64,000 nt of DNA from Coriaria nepalensis (lineage: Eukaryota; Streptophyta; Magnoliopsida; Cucurbitales; Coriariaceae), in assembly GCA_027186245.1 (NCBI GenBank), contig CP114482.1, positions 25,811,209-25,875,208 of the forward strand, read 5' to 3'. The position numbers were made by a program, and so were the translations under genes. The notes beneath the pieces were generated by a model that was given only the letters and a program-made list of their open reading frames with translations, ran no database searches and had not been told where the DNA came from. Below are positions 1-11,023 of the stretch, piece after piece; position 1 is the first letter of the stretch; every line of letters starts with the position of its first letter.

Positions 1-1
1 A

Positions 2-137
2 GAGACTCAATGACATGACTTTAAGGCTAAACAAATGGATTGTTACCTTCAATAGATGAACTGCAAGTTACGCACGAAAGTCATGTTTAAAGGCCGAATT
101 TCGTTCGAAGTGATTTAGAATGATTTACTGACCGAAA
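2..137 (+). repeat. Monomer A, first copy (136 bp)
   Basis: This is the reference copy of the first monomer type. It starts GAGACTCAATGACATG, contains the conserved box CAAGTTACGCACGAAAGTC at 64-82, and ends TTTACTGACCGAAA just before monomer B. It is about 5 bp shorter than B and C, mainly because it lacks the GAATAG-like stretch before TTCGTTCGAA. Usual variants in later copies are ATGCATTGTTGCC in place of ATGGATTGTTACC, GACTAAAA in place of GACCGAAA, and ACGCAC or ATGCAC inside the box. The boundaries are a convention chosen so that A, B and C align at their starts. Confidence 0.9.
64..82 (+). other. Conserved monomer box CAAGTTAYGCACGAAAGTC (first copy, in A)
   Basis: This 19-base stretch is the part best kept across monomer types. 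A has TACGCAC or TATGCAC, B (199-217) TATGCAC, D1 CAAATTATGCACGAAAGTC, D2 and D4 GCACAAAAGTC. In C (341-359) and in B2 the CACGAAAGTC half is replaced by TAAGAAAATA and CATGAAGATGG or CAAGAAGATGG. It could be a binding site for a satellite protein, in the way some monomers of other satellites carry a protein box and others do not. That is inference: the motif does not match the CENP-B box and I know of no named factor for it. Confidence 0.45.
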
Positions 138-279
138 GAGATGCAAAAATATGACTTGAACGCTAAAAAAGGCATAGTTTCCATCAATAGATCAATGGCA
201 AGTTATGCACGAAAGTCGCGTTTTAAATGCAAAAAGAGAATTGGTTCAAAGTGCCTTCAAACAATTGAATGATTGCAAA
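138..279 (+). repeat. Monomer B, first copy (142 bp)
   Basis: This is the reference copy of the second monomer type. It starts GAGATGCAAAAATATGACTT and carries the conserved box as CAAGTTATGCACGAAAGTC at 199-217, followed by GCGTTTTAAATGCAAAAAG. The later part reads GAATTGGTTC, where monomer C has GAATTCGTTC, so B usually lacks the EcoRI site. A few B copies, for example near 31,870, do read GAATTCGTTCGAAG. A second B class without the box (B2) appears only further right and is annotated at its first occurrence. Confidence 0.9.
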
Positions 280-420
280 GACTGAGTGATATGCTTTTTA
301 ATGCTAAAATAATGCAGTGTTGTCTTCAATAGATTAATTACAAGTTATGTAAGAAAATAATATTTGAAGGGCGAAAATAGAATTCGTTCGAACTAATTTA
401 GAATGATTTAATGACTAGAA
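280..420 (+). repeat. Monomer C, first copy (141 bp)
   Basis: This is the reference copy of the third monomer type. It starts GACTGAGTGATATGC and holds the diverged box CAAGTTATGTAAGAAAATA at 341-359, so the CACGAAAGTC core of A and B is lost. Downstream it has GAAAATAGAATTCGTTCGAA, with an EcoRI site and a partial dyad. Two main end forms recur: CGAACTAATTT...GACTAGAAG, usually followed by an A monomer with ACTCAGTGAC, and CGAATTAATTT...GACTAAAAG, usually followed by ACTCAATGAC. Confidence 0.9.
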
Positions 421-838
421 GAGACTCAGTGACATGAATTTAAGGCTAAACAAATGCATTGTTACCTTCAATAGATCAACTGCAAGTTACGCACGAAAGT
501 CATGTTTAAAGGCCGGATTTCGTTCGAAGTGATTTAGAATGATTTACTGACTATAAGAGCCGCAAAAATATGACTTGAACGTTAAAAAAGGCATAGTTGC
601 CATCAATAGATCAATTGCAAGTTATGCACGAAAGTCGCGTTTTAAATGCAAAAAGAGAATTGGTTCGAAGTACCTTCAAACAATTTAATGATTTAAAAGA
701 CTGAGTGATATGCTTTTTAATGCTAAAATAATGCATTGTTGTCTTCAATAGATTAATTACAACTTATGTAAGAAAATAATATTTGAAGGGAGAAAATAGA
801 ATTCGTTCGAACTAATTTAGAATGATTTAAAGACTAAA

Positions 839-1676
839 AGAGACTCAATGACATGACTTTAAGGCTAAACAAATGGATTGTTACCTTCAATAGATGAACT
901 GCAAGTTACGCACGAAAGTCATGTTTAAAGGCCGAATTTCGTTCGAAGTGATTTAGAATGATTTACTGACCGAAAGAGATGCAAAAATATGACTTGAACG
1001 CTAAAAAAGGCATAGTTTCCATCAATAGATCAATGGCAAGTTATGCACGAAAGTCGCGTTTTAAATGCAAAAAGAGAATTGGTTCAAAGTGCCTTCAAAC
1101 AATTGAATGATTGCAAAGACTGAGTGATATGCTTTTTAATGCTAAAATAATGCAGTGTTGTCTTCAATAGATTAATTACAAGTTATGTAAGAAAATAATA
1201 TTTGAAGGGCGAAAATAGAATTCGTTCGAACTAATTTAGAATGATTTAATGACTAGAAGAGACTCAGTGACATGAATTTAAGGCTAAACAAATGCATTGT
1301 TACCTTCAATAGATCAACTGCAAGTTACGCACGAAAGTCATGTTTAAAGGCCGGATTTCGTTCGAAGTGATTTAGAATGATTTACTGACTATAAGAGCCG
1401 CAAAAATATGACTTGAACGTTAAAAAAGGCATAGTTGCCATCAATAGATCAATTGCAAGTTATGCACGAAAGTCGCGTTTTAAATGCAAAAAGAGAATTG
1501 GTTCGAAGTACCTTCAAACAATTTAATGATTTAAAAGACTGAGTGATATGCTTTTTAATGCTAAAATAATGCATTGTTGTCTTCAATAGATTAATTACAA
1601 CTTATGTAAGAAAATAATATTTGAAGGGAGAAAATAGAATTCGTTCGAACTAATTTAGAATGATTTAATGACTAGA
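839..1676 (+). repeat. Two-unit (838-bp) higher-order repeat, copy 2
   Basis: The copy has anchors at 843 and 1,262 and repeats 1-838 almost base for base, including rare variants such as GATCAATGGCAAG, CAGTGTTGTC, GATTTAAAAGACTG and CAACTTATG. The only differences I noticed are two substitutions in the last 15 bases (AAAGACTAAAAG in copy 1, AATGACTAGAAG in copy 2). Two adjacent copies this alike point to a very recent tandem duplication. Confidence 0.92.
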
Positions 1677-2099
1677 AGAGACTCAGTGACATGAATTTAA
1701 GGCTAAACAAATGCATTGTTACCTTCAATAGATCAACTGCAAGTTACGCACGAAAGTCATGTTTAAAGGCCGAATTTCGTTCGAAGTGATTAAGAATGAT
1801 TTACTGACTATAAGAGCCGCAAAAATATGACTTGAACGCTAAAAAAGGCATAGTTGCCATCAATAGATCAATTGCAAGTTATGCACGAAAGTCGCGTTTT
1901 AAATGCAAAAAGAGAATTGGTTCGAAGTGCCTTCAAACAATTTAATGATTGAAAAGACTGAGTGATATGCTTTTTAATGCTAAAATAATGCATTGTTGTC
2001 TTCAATAGATTAATTGCAATTTATGTAAGAAAATAATGTTTGGAGGGCGAAAATAGAATTTGGTCGAATTAATTTAGAATGATTTAATAACTAAAAGAG

Positions 2100-2517
2100 A
2101 CTCAGTGACATGAATTTAAGGCTAAACAAATGCATTGTTACCGTCAATAGATCAACTGCAAGTTATGCACGAAAGTCATGTTTAAAGGCCGAATTTCGTT
2201 CGAAGTTATTTAGAATGATTTACTGACTATAAGAGCCGCAAAATATGACTCGAACGCTAAAAAATGCAGAGTTGCCATCAGTAGATCAATTGCAAGTTAT
2301 GCACGAAAGTCGCATTTTAAATACAAAAAGAGAATTGGTTCGAAGTGCCTTCAAACAATTTAATGATTGAAAAGACTGAGTCATTTGCTTTTTAATGCTA
2401 AATTAATGCATTGTTGTCTTCAATAGATTAATTACAAGTTATGTAAGAAAATAATATTTAAAGGGCGAAAATAGAATTCGTTCGAACTAATTTAGAATGA
2501 CTTAATGACTAGAAGAG
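2100..2517 (+). repeat. Full-length trimer resembling the ancestor of the 322-bp deletion units
   Basis: This 418-bp unit carries, in B and C, a set of variants otherwise found together in the shortened units: CGCAAAATATGACTCGAACG, AAAAAATGCAGAGTTGCC, GTCGCATTTTAAATAC and GACTGAGTCATTTGC. Unlike those units it keeps the whole of A and the start of B. The simplest reading is that a unit of this type suffered the 97-bp deletion and the shortened form was then amplified. That is an inference from shared variants. The reverse, gene conversion into a full-length unit, is possible but less simple. Confidence 0.7.
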
Positions 2518-2892
2518 ACTCAGTGACATGACTTTAAGGCTCAACAAATGCATTGTCGCCTATAATAGATCAACTGCAAGTTATGCACGAAAGTCATGTT
2601 TAAAGGCCGAATTTCGTTCGAAGTGATTTAGAATGATTTACTGACTAAAAGAGACGCAAAAATATGACTTGAATGCTAAAAAATGCATAGTTTCCATCAA
2701 TAGATCAATTGCAAGTTATGCACTAAAGTCGCGTTTTAAATGCAAAAAGAGAATTGGTTCGAACTGCCTTCAAACAATTTAATGATTGAAAAGACTGAGT
2801 GATATGCTTTTTAATGCTAAAATAATGCATTGTTGTCTTCAATAGATTAATTACAAGTTATGTAAGAAAATAATGTTTGAAGGGCAAAAATA

Positions 2893-2908
2893 GAATTCGT
2901 TCGAATTC
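2893..2908. other. Perfect 16-bp dyad with two EcoRI sites in a C monomer
   Basis: The sequence GAATTCGTTCGAATTC is an inverted repeat with arms GAATTCG and CGAATTC around TT. Most C monomers have only the 14-bp version AATTCGTTCGAATT, or a 12-base form ending CGAACT. Here an extra A-to-C change next to the right arm completes a second EcoRI site. Whether the dyad has any role is unknown. Confidence 0.85.
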
Positions 2909-5868
2909 ATTTAGAATGATTTAAAGACTAAAAGAGACTCAATGACAAGACTTTAAGGCTAAACAAATGCATTGTTGCCTATAATATATCAACTGCAAGT
3001 TACGCACGAAATTCATGTTTAAAGGCCGAATTTCAGTCGAAGTGATTTAGAATGATTTACTGACTAAAAGAGACGCAAAAATATGACTTGAATGCTAAAA
3101 AATCATAGTTTCCATCAATAGATCAATTGCAAGTTATGCACGAAAGTCGCGTTTTAAATGCATAGAGTGAATTGGTTCGAAGTGCCTTCAAACAATTTAA
3201 TGATTGAAAAGACTGAGTGATATGCTTTTTAATGCTAAAATAATGCATTGTTGTCTTCAATAGATTAAGTACAAGTTATGTAAGAAAATAATGTTTGAAG
3301 GGGAAAAATAGAATTCGTTCGAATTAATTTAGAATGATTTAAAGACTAAAAGAGACTCAATGACATGACTTTAAGGCTAAACAAATGCATTGTTGCCTAT
3401 AATAGATCAACTGCAAGTTACGCACGAAAGTCATGTTTAAAGGCCGAATTTCATTCGAAGTGATTTAGAATGATTTACTGACTAAAAGAGACGAAAAAAT
3501 ATGACTTGAATGCTAAAAAATGCATTGTTTCCATCAATAGATCAATTGCAAGTTATGCACTAAAGTCGCGTTTTAAATGCAAAAAGAGAATTGGTTCGAA
3601 CTGCCTTCAAACAATTTAATGATTGAAAAGACTGAGTGATATGCTTTTTAATGCTAAAATAATGCATTGTTGTCTTCAATAGATTAATTACAAGTTATGT
3701 AAGAAAATAATGTTTGAAGGGCAAAAATAGAATTCGTTCGAATTAATTTAGAATGATTTAAAAACTAAAAGAGACTCAATGACATGACTTTAAGGTTAAG
3801 CAAATGCATTGTTACCTTCAATAGATCAACTGCAAGTTACGCACGAAAGTCATGTTTAAAGGACGAATTACGTTCGAAGTGATTTAGAATGATTTACTGA
3901 CTATAAGAGCCGCAAAAATATGACTTGAACGCTAAAAAAGGCATAGTTGCCATCAATAGATCAATTGCAAGTTATGAACGAAAGTTGCGTTTTAAATGCA
4001 AAAAGAGAATTGGTTCGAAGTGCCTTCAAACAATTTAATGATTGAAAAGACTGAGTGATATGCTTTTTAATGCTAAAATAATGGATTGTTGTCTTCAATA
4101 GATTAATTACAAGTTATGTAAGAAAATAATATTTGTAGGGCGAAAATAGAATTCGTTCGAATTAATTTAGAATGATTTAAAGACTAAAAGACACTCAATG
4201 ACATGACTTTAAGGCTAAACAAATGCATTGTTGCCTATAATAGATCAACTGCAAGTTACGCACGAAATTCATGTTTACAGGCCGAATTTCATTCGAAGTG
4301 ATTTAGAATGATTTACTGACTAAAAGAGACGCAAAAATATGACTTGAATGGTAAAAAATGCATAGTTTCCATCAATAGATCAATTGCAAGTTATGCACTA
4401 AAGTCGCGTTTTAAATGCAAAAAGAGAATTGGTTCGAACTGCCTTCAAACAATTTAATGATTGAAAAGACTGAGTGATATGCTTTGTAATGCTAAAATAA
4501 TGCATTGTTCTCTTCAATAGATTAATTACAAGTTATGTAAGAAAATAGTATTTGAAGGGCGAAAATAGAATTCGTAGGAACTAATTTAGAATGATTTAAT
4601 GACTAGAAGAGACTCAGTGACATGAATTTAAGGCTAAAGAAATGCATTGTTCCGTATAATAGATCAACTGCAAGTTACGCACGAAAGTCATGTTTAAAGG
4701 CCGAATTTTGTTCGTAGTGATTTAGAATGATTTACTGACTAAAAGAGACGCAAAAATATGACTTGAACGCTAAAAAAGGCATAGTTGCCATCAATAGATC
4801 AATTGGAAGTTATGCACGAAAGTCGCGTTTTAAATGCAAAAAGAGAATTGGTTCGAAGTGCCTTCAAACAATTTAATGAATGAAAAGACTGAGTGATATG
4901 CTTTTTAATGCTAAAATAATGCATTGTTGTCTTCAATAGATTAATTGCAAGTTATGTAAGAAAATAATGTTTGAAGGGCGAAAATAGAATTTGGTCGAAT
5001 TAATTTAGAATGATTTAATGACTAAAAGACACTCAATGACATGACTTTAAGGCTAAACAAATGCATTGTTCCGTATAATAGATCAACTGCAAGTTACGCA
5101 CGAAACTCATGTTTAAAGGCCGAATTTTGTTCGTAGTGATTTAGAATGATTTACTGACTAAAAGGGACGCAAAAATATGACTTGAACGCTAAAAAAGGCA
5201 TAGTTGCCATCAATAGATCAATTGCAAGTTATGCACGAAAGTCGCGTTTTAAATGCAAAAAGAGAATTGGTTCGAAGTGCCTTCAAACAATTTAATGAAT
5301 GAAAAGACTGAGTGATATGCTTTTTAATGCTAAAATAATGCATTGTTGTCTTCAATAGATTAATTGCAAGTTATGTAAGAAAATAATGTTTGAAGGGCGA
5401 AAATAGAATTTGGTCGAATTAATTTAGAATGATTTAATGACTAAAATACACTCAATGACATGACTTTAAGGCTAAACAAATGCATTGTTCCGTATAATAG
5501 ATCAACTGCAAGTTACGCACGAAAGTCATGTTTAAAGGCCGAATTTCGTTCGAAGTGATTTAGAATGATTTACTGACTAAAAGAGACGCAAAAATATGAC
5601 TTGAACGCTAAAAAAGGAATAGTTGCCATCAATAGATCAATTGCAAGTTATGCACGAAAGTCGCGTTTTAAATGCAAAAAGAGAATTGGTTCGAAGTGCC
5701 TTCAAACAATTTAATGAATGAAAAGACTGAGTGATATGCTTTTTAATGCTAAAATAATGCATTGTTGTCTTCAATAGATTAATTGCAAGTTATGTAAGAA
5801 AATAATGTTTGAAGGGCGAAAATAGAATTCGGTCGAAGTTATTTAAAATGATTTAATGACTAAAAGAG

Positions 5869-6190
5869 ACTCAATGACATGACTTTAAGGCTAAACAAAT
5901 GCATTGTTGCCTAAAATATGACTCGAACGCTAAAAAATGCAGAGTTGCCATCAATAGATCAATTGCAAGTTATGCACGAAAGTCGCATTTTAAATACAAT
6001 AAGAGAATTTGTTCGAAGTGCCTCCAAACAATTTAATGATTGAAAAGACTGAGTCATTTGCTTTTTAATGCTAAAATAATGCATTGTTGTCTTCAATAGA
6101 TTAATTACAAGTTATGTAAGAAAATAATATTTGAAGGGCGAAAATAGAATTCGTTCGAACTAATTTATAATGATTTAATGCCTAGAAGAG
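5869..6190 (+). repeat. Shortened trimer, 322 bp (97-bp deletion across A and B), copy 1
   Basis: After GCATTGTTGCCT the A monomer jumps to AAAATATGACTCGAACG of monomer B, so the rest of A, including its CACGAAAGTC box, is missing. The join lies at about 5,910-5,914, where A (CCTATAATAG) and B (CAAAAATATG) share a short AT-rich match. B and C follow complete, with the linked variants TGCAGAGTTGCC, GTCGCATTTTAAATAC and GAGTCATTTGC. Confidence 0.92.
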
Positions 6191-7446
6191 ACTCAGTGAC
6201 ATTACTTTAAGGCTAAACAAATGCATTGTTGCCTATAATAGATCAACTGCAAGTTATGCACGAAAGTCATGTTTAAAGGCCGAATTTCGTTCGAAGTGAA
6301 TAGAATGATTTACTGACTAAAAGAGACGCAAAAATATGACTTGAATGCTAAAAAATGCATAGTTTCCATCAATAGATCAATTGCAAGTTATGCACTAAAG
6401 TCGCGTTTTAAATGCAAAAAGAGAATTGGTTCGAACTGCCTTCAAACAATTTAATGATTGAAAAGACTGAGTGATATGCTTTTTAATGCTAAAATAATGC
6501 ATTGTTGTCTTCAATAGATTAATTACAAGTTATGTAAGAAAATAATGTTTGAAGGGCGAAAATAGAATTCGTTCGAATTAATTTAGAATGATTTAAGGAC
6601 GAAAAGAGACTCAATGACATGACTTTAAGGTTAAGCAAATGCATTGTTCCGTATAATAGATCAACTGCAAGTTACGCACGAAAGTCATGTTTAAAGGCCG
6701 AATTTTGTTCGTAGTGATTTAGAATGATTTACTGACTAAAAGAGACGCAAAAATATGACTTGAACGCTAAAAAAGGCATAGTTGCCATCAATAGATCAAT
6801 TGGAAGTTATGCACGAAAGTCGCGTTTTAAATGCAAAAAGAGAATTGGTTCGAAGTGCCTTCAAACAATTTAATGAATGAAAAGACTGAGTGATATGCTT
6901 TTTAATGCTAAAATAATGCATTGTTGTCTTCAATAGATTAATTGCAAGTTATGTAAGAAAATAATGTTTGAAGGGCGAAAATAGAATTTGGTCGAATTAA
7001 TTTAGAATGATTTAATGACTAAAATACACTCAATGACATGACTTTAAGGCTAAACAAATGCATTGTTCCGTATAATAGATCAACTGCAAGTTACGCACGA
7101 AAGTCATGTTTAAAGGCCGAATTTCGTTCGAAGTGATTTAGAATGATTTACTGACTAAAAGAGACGCAAAAATATGACTTGAACGCTAAAAAAGGAATAG
7201 TTGCCATCAATAGATCAATTGCAAGTTATGCACGAAAGTCGCGTTTTAAATGCAAAAAGAGAATTGGTTCGAAGTGCCTTCAAACAATTTAATGAATGAA
7301 AAGACTGAGTGATATGCTTTTTAATGCTAAAATAATGCATTGTTGTCTTCAATAGATTAATTGCAAGTAATGTAAGAAAATAATGTTTGAAGGGCGAAAA
7401 TAGAATTCGGTCGAAGTTATTTAAAATGATTTAATGACTAAAAGAG

Positions 7447-7768
7447 ACTCAATGACATGACTTTAAGGCTAAACAAATGCATTGTTGCCTATAATATGAC
7501 TCGAACACTAAAAAATGCAGAGTTGCCATCAATAGATCAATTGCAAGTTATGCACGAAAGTCGCGTTTTAAATACAATAAGAGAATTTGTTCGAAGTACC
7601 TTCAAACAATTTAATGATTGAAAAGACTGAGTCATTTGCTTTTTAATGCTAAAATAATGCATTGTTGTCTTCAATAGATTAATTACAAGTTATGTAAGAA
7701 AATAATATTTAAAGGGCGAAAATAGAATTCGTTCGAACTAATTTAGAATGACTTAATGACTAGAAGAG
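7447..7768 (+). repeat. Shortened trimer, 322 bp, copy 2
   Basis: The deletion is the same as at 5,869, with the join reading GCCTATAATATGACTCG, one base different from the CCTAAAATATG form. It also has CGAACACTAAA and GTACCTTCAAAC. It lies 1,578 bp after copy 1, as part of the internal duplication of the 12-unit repeat. Confidence 0.92.
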
Positions 7769-10701
7769 ACTCAGTGACATGACTTTAAGGCTAAACAAAT
7801 GCATTGTTGCCTATAATAGATCAACTGCAAGTTATGCACGAAAGTCATGTTTAAAGGCCGAATTTCGTTCGAAGTGATTTAGAATGATTTACTGACTAAA
7901 AGAGACGCAAAAATATGACTTGAATGCTAAAAAATGCATAGTTTCCATCAATAGATCAATTGCAAGTTATGCACTAAAGTCGCGTTTTAAATGCAAAAAG
8001 AGAATTGGTTCGAAGTGCCTTCAAACAATTTAATGATTGAAAAGACTGAGTGATATGCTTTTTAACGCTAAAATAATGCATTGTTGTCTTCAATAGATTA
8101 ATTACAAGTTATGTAAGAAAATAATGTTTGAAGGGCAAAAATAGAATTCGTTCGAATTAATTTAGAATGATTTAAGGACTAAAAGAGACTCAATGACATG
8201 ACTTTAAGGTTAAGCAAATGCATTGTTACCTTCAATAGATCAACTGCAAGTGACGCACGAAAGTCATGTTTAAAGGCCAAATTTCGTTCTAAGTGATTTA
8301 GAATGATTTACTGACTAAAAGAGACGCAAAAATATGACTTGAATGCTAAAAAATGCATAGTTTCCATCAATAGATCAATTGCGAGTTATGCACGAAAGTC
8401 GCGTTTTAAATGCAAAAAGTGAATTGGTTCGAAGTGCCTTCAAACAATTTAATGATTGAAAAGACTGAGTGATATGCTTTTTAATGCTAAAATAATGCAT
8501 TGTTGTCTTCAATAGATTAATTGCAAGTTATGTAAGAAAATAATGTTTGAAGGGCGAAAATAGAATTCGGTCGAATTAATTTAGAATGATTTAATGACTA
8601 AAAGAGACTCAATGACATGACTTTAAGGCTAAACAAATGCATTGTTCCGTATAATAGATCAACTGCAAGTTACGCACGAAAGTCATGTTTAAAGGCCGAA
8701 TTTCGTTCGAAGTGATTTAGAATGATTTACTGACTAAAAGAGACGCAAAAATATGACTTGAACGCTAAAAAAGGAATAGTTGCCATCAATAGATCAATTG
8801 CAAGTTATGCACGAAAGTCGCGCTTTAAATGCAAAAAGAGAATTGGTTCGAAGTGCCTTCAAACAATTTAATGAATGAAAAGACTGAGTGATATGCTTTT
8901 TAATGCTAAAATAATGCATTGTTGTCTTCAATAGATTAATTGCAAGTTATGTAAGAAAATAATGTTTGAAGGGCGAAAATAGAATTCGGTCGAAGTAATT
9001 TAAAATGATTTAATGACTAAAAGACACTCAATGACATGACTTTAAGGCTAAACAAATGCATTGTTGCCTATAATAGATCAACTGCAAGTTACGCACGAAA
9101 TTCATGTTTACAGGCCGAATTTCATTCGAAGTGATTTAGAATGATTTACTGACTAAAAGAGACGCAAAAATATGACTTGAATGGTAAAAAATGCATAGTT
9201 TCCATCAATAGATCAATTGCAAGTTATGCACGAAAGTCGCGTTTTAAATGCAAAAAGAGAATTGGTTCGAAGTGCCTTCAAACAATTTAGTGATTGAAAA
9301 GACTGAGTGATATGCTTTTTAATGCTAAAATAATGCATTGTTGTCTTCAATAGATTAAGTACAAGTTATGTAAGAAAATAATGTTTGAAGGGGAAAAATA
9401 GAATTCGTTCGAATTAATTTAGAATGATTTAAAGACTAAAAGAGACTCAATGACATGACTTTAAGGCTAAACAAATGCATTGTTGCCTATAATAGATCAA
9501 CTGCTAGTTACGCACGAAAGTCATGTTTAATGGCCGAATTTCATTCGAAGTGATTTAGAACGATTTACTGACTAAAAGAGACGCAAAAATATGACTTGAA
9601 TGCTAAAAAATGCATAGTTTCCATCAATAGATCAATTGCAAGTTATGCACTAAAGTCGCGTTTTAAATGCAAAAAGAGAATTGGTTCGAACTGCCTTCAA
9701 ACAATTTAATGATTGAAAAGACTGAGTGATATGCTTTTTAATGCTAAAATAATGCATTGTTGTCTTCAATAGATTAATTACAAGTTATGTAAGAAAATAA
9801 TGTTTGAAGGGCGAAAATAGAATTCGTTCGAATTAATTTAGAATGATTTAAGGACGAAAAGAGACTCAATGACATGACTTTAAGGTTAAGCAAATGCATT
9901 GTTCCGTATAATAGATCAACTGCAAGTTACGCACGAAAGTCATGTTTAAAGGCCGAATTTTGTTCATAGTGATTTAGAATGATTTACTGACTAAAAGAGA
10001 CGCAAAAATATGACTTGAACGCTAAAAAAGGCATAGTTGCCATCAATAGATCAATTGGAAGTTATGCACGAAAGTCGCGTTTTAAATGCAAAAAGAGAAT
10101 TGGTTCGAAGTGCCTTCAAACAATTTAATGAATGAAAAGACTGAGTGATATGCTTTTTAATGCTAAAATAATGCATTGTTGTCTTCAATAGATTAATTGC
10201 AAGTTATGTAAGAAAATAATGTTTGAAGGGCGAAAATAGAATTTGGTCGAATTAATTTAGAATGATTTAATGACTAAAATACACTCAATGACATGACTTT
10301 AAGGCTAAACAAATGCATTGTTCCGTATAATAGATCAACTGCAAGTTACGCACGAAAGTCATGTTTAAAGGCCGAATTTCGTTCGAAGTGATTTAGAATG
10401 ATTTACTGACTAAAAGAGACGCAAAAATATGACTTGAACGCTAAAAAAGGAATAGTTGCCATCAATAGATCAATTGCAAGTTATGCACGAAAGTCGCGTT
10501 TTAAATGCAAAAAGAGAATTGGTTCGAAGTGCCTTCAAACAATTTAATGAATGAAAAGACTGAGTGATATGCTTTTTAATGCTAAAATAATGCATTGTTG
10601 TCTTCAATAGATTAATTGCAAGTAATGTAAGAAAATAATGTTTGAAGGGCGAAAATAGAATTCGGTCGAAGTTATTTAAAATGATTTAATGACTAAAAGA
10701 G

Positions 10702-11023
10702 ACTCAATGACATGACTTTAAGGCTAAACAAATGCATTGTTGCCTAAAATATGACTCGAACGCTAAAAAATGCAGAGTTGCCATCAATAGATCAATTGCA
10801 AGTTATGCACGAAAGTCGCATTTTAAATACAATAAGAGAATTTGTTCGAAGTGCCTCCAAACAATTTAATGATTAAAAAGACTGAGTCATTTGCTTTTTA
10901 ATGCTAAAATAATGCATTGTTGTCTTCAATAGATTAATTACAAGTTATGTAAGAAAATAATATTTGAAGGGCGAAAATAGAATTCGTTCGAACTAATTTA
11001 TAATGATTTAATGCCTAGAAGAG
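10702..11023 (+). repeat. Shortened trimer, 322 bp, copy 3
   Basis: This is the counterpart of the unit at 5,869 in the second 12-unit copy. It shares the CCTAAAATATGACTCG join, GTCGCATTTTAAATAC, GTGCCTCCAAAC and GAGTCATTTGC. It differs by GATTAAAAAGACTG in place of GATTGAAAAGACTG. Confidence 0.92.

Larger units (their letters stand above)
1..838 (+). repeat. Two-unit (838-bp) higher-order repeat, copy 1
   Basis: The block is a pair of trimers with anchors at 5 and 424. The first has ATGGATTGTTACC and ACCGAAAGAGATGC; the second has ATGCATTGTTACC, CTATAAGAGCCGC and CAACTTATGTAAG. The same pair follows directly as copy 2. The window starts at the unit boundary by chance, so more copies may lie to the left. 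Confidence 0.92.
1677..5030 (+). repeat. Block of eight full-length trimer units without a clear tandem higher-order period
   Basis: Anchors are at 1,681, 2,100, 2,518, 2,937, 3,355, 3,774, 4,193 and 4,612. Units differ from one another by scattered substitutions. Two segments recur elsewhere. The unit at 2,100 carries the diagnostic bases of the later 322-bp deletion units. The stretch from about 3,355 to 4,140 recurs at 14,278-15,060, sharing AAAAACTAAAAGAG, AAAGGACGAATTACG-like variants and ATGGATTGTTGTC. The EcoRI site is replaced by GAATTTGGTCG in the unit ends near 2,060 and 5,000. Confidence 0.9.
5031..9863 (+). repeat. 12-unit higher-order repeat (4,833 bp), copy 1
   Basis: Anchors are at 5,031, 5,450, 5,869, 6,191, 6,609, 7,028, 7,447, 7,769, 8,188, 8,607, 9,026 and 9,445. 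The third and seventh units are the shortened 322-bp form. The first four units (5,031-6,608) are repeated by the next four (6,609-8,187) at 1,578 bp spacing, with shared ATACACTCAATG and the same deletion join. The last four units are full length and differ from these. The block repeats at 9,864. Twelve units of 419 bp minus two 97-bp deletions gives 4,834 bp, matching the observed 4,833-bp spacing. Confidence 0.9.

Noticed and set aside
61..120. CENP-B box
   Set aside because: The TTCGTTCGAA stretch has the TTCG start, but the required CGGG is missing in all monomer types.
370..400. Heat-shock element from the GAA and TTC blocks around GAATTCGTTCGAA
   Set aside because: The blocks do not have the needed regular five-base spacing.
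2545..2600. Promoter from the TATAAT in GCCTATAATAG
   Set aside because: It is one common variant of the A monomer, found in dozens of copies with GCCTTCAATAG as the alternative. There is no matching -35 element or gene.
5905..5920. Insertion or target-site duplication at the 322-bp units
   Set aside because: The change is a simple loss of 97 bp with a short match at the join. There is no inserted sequence or flanking direct repeat.
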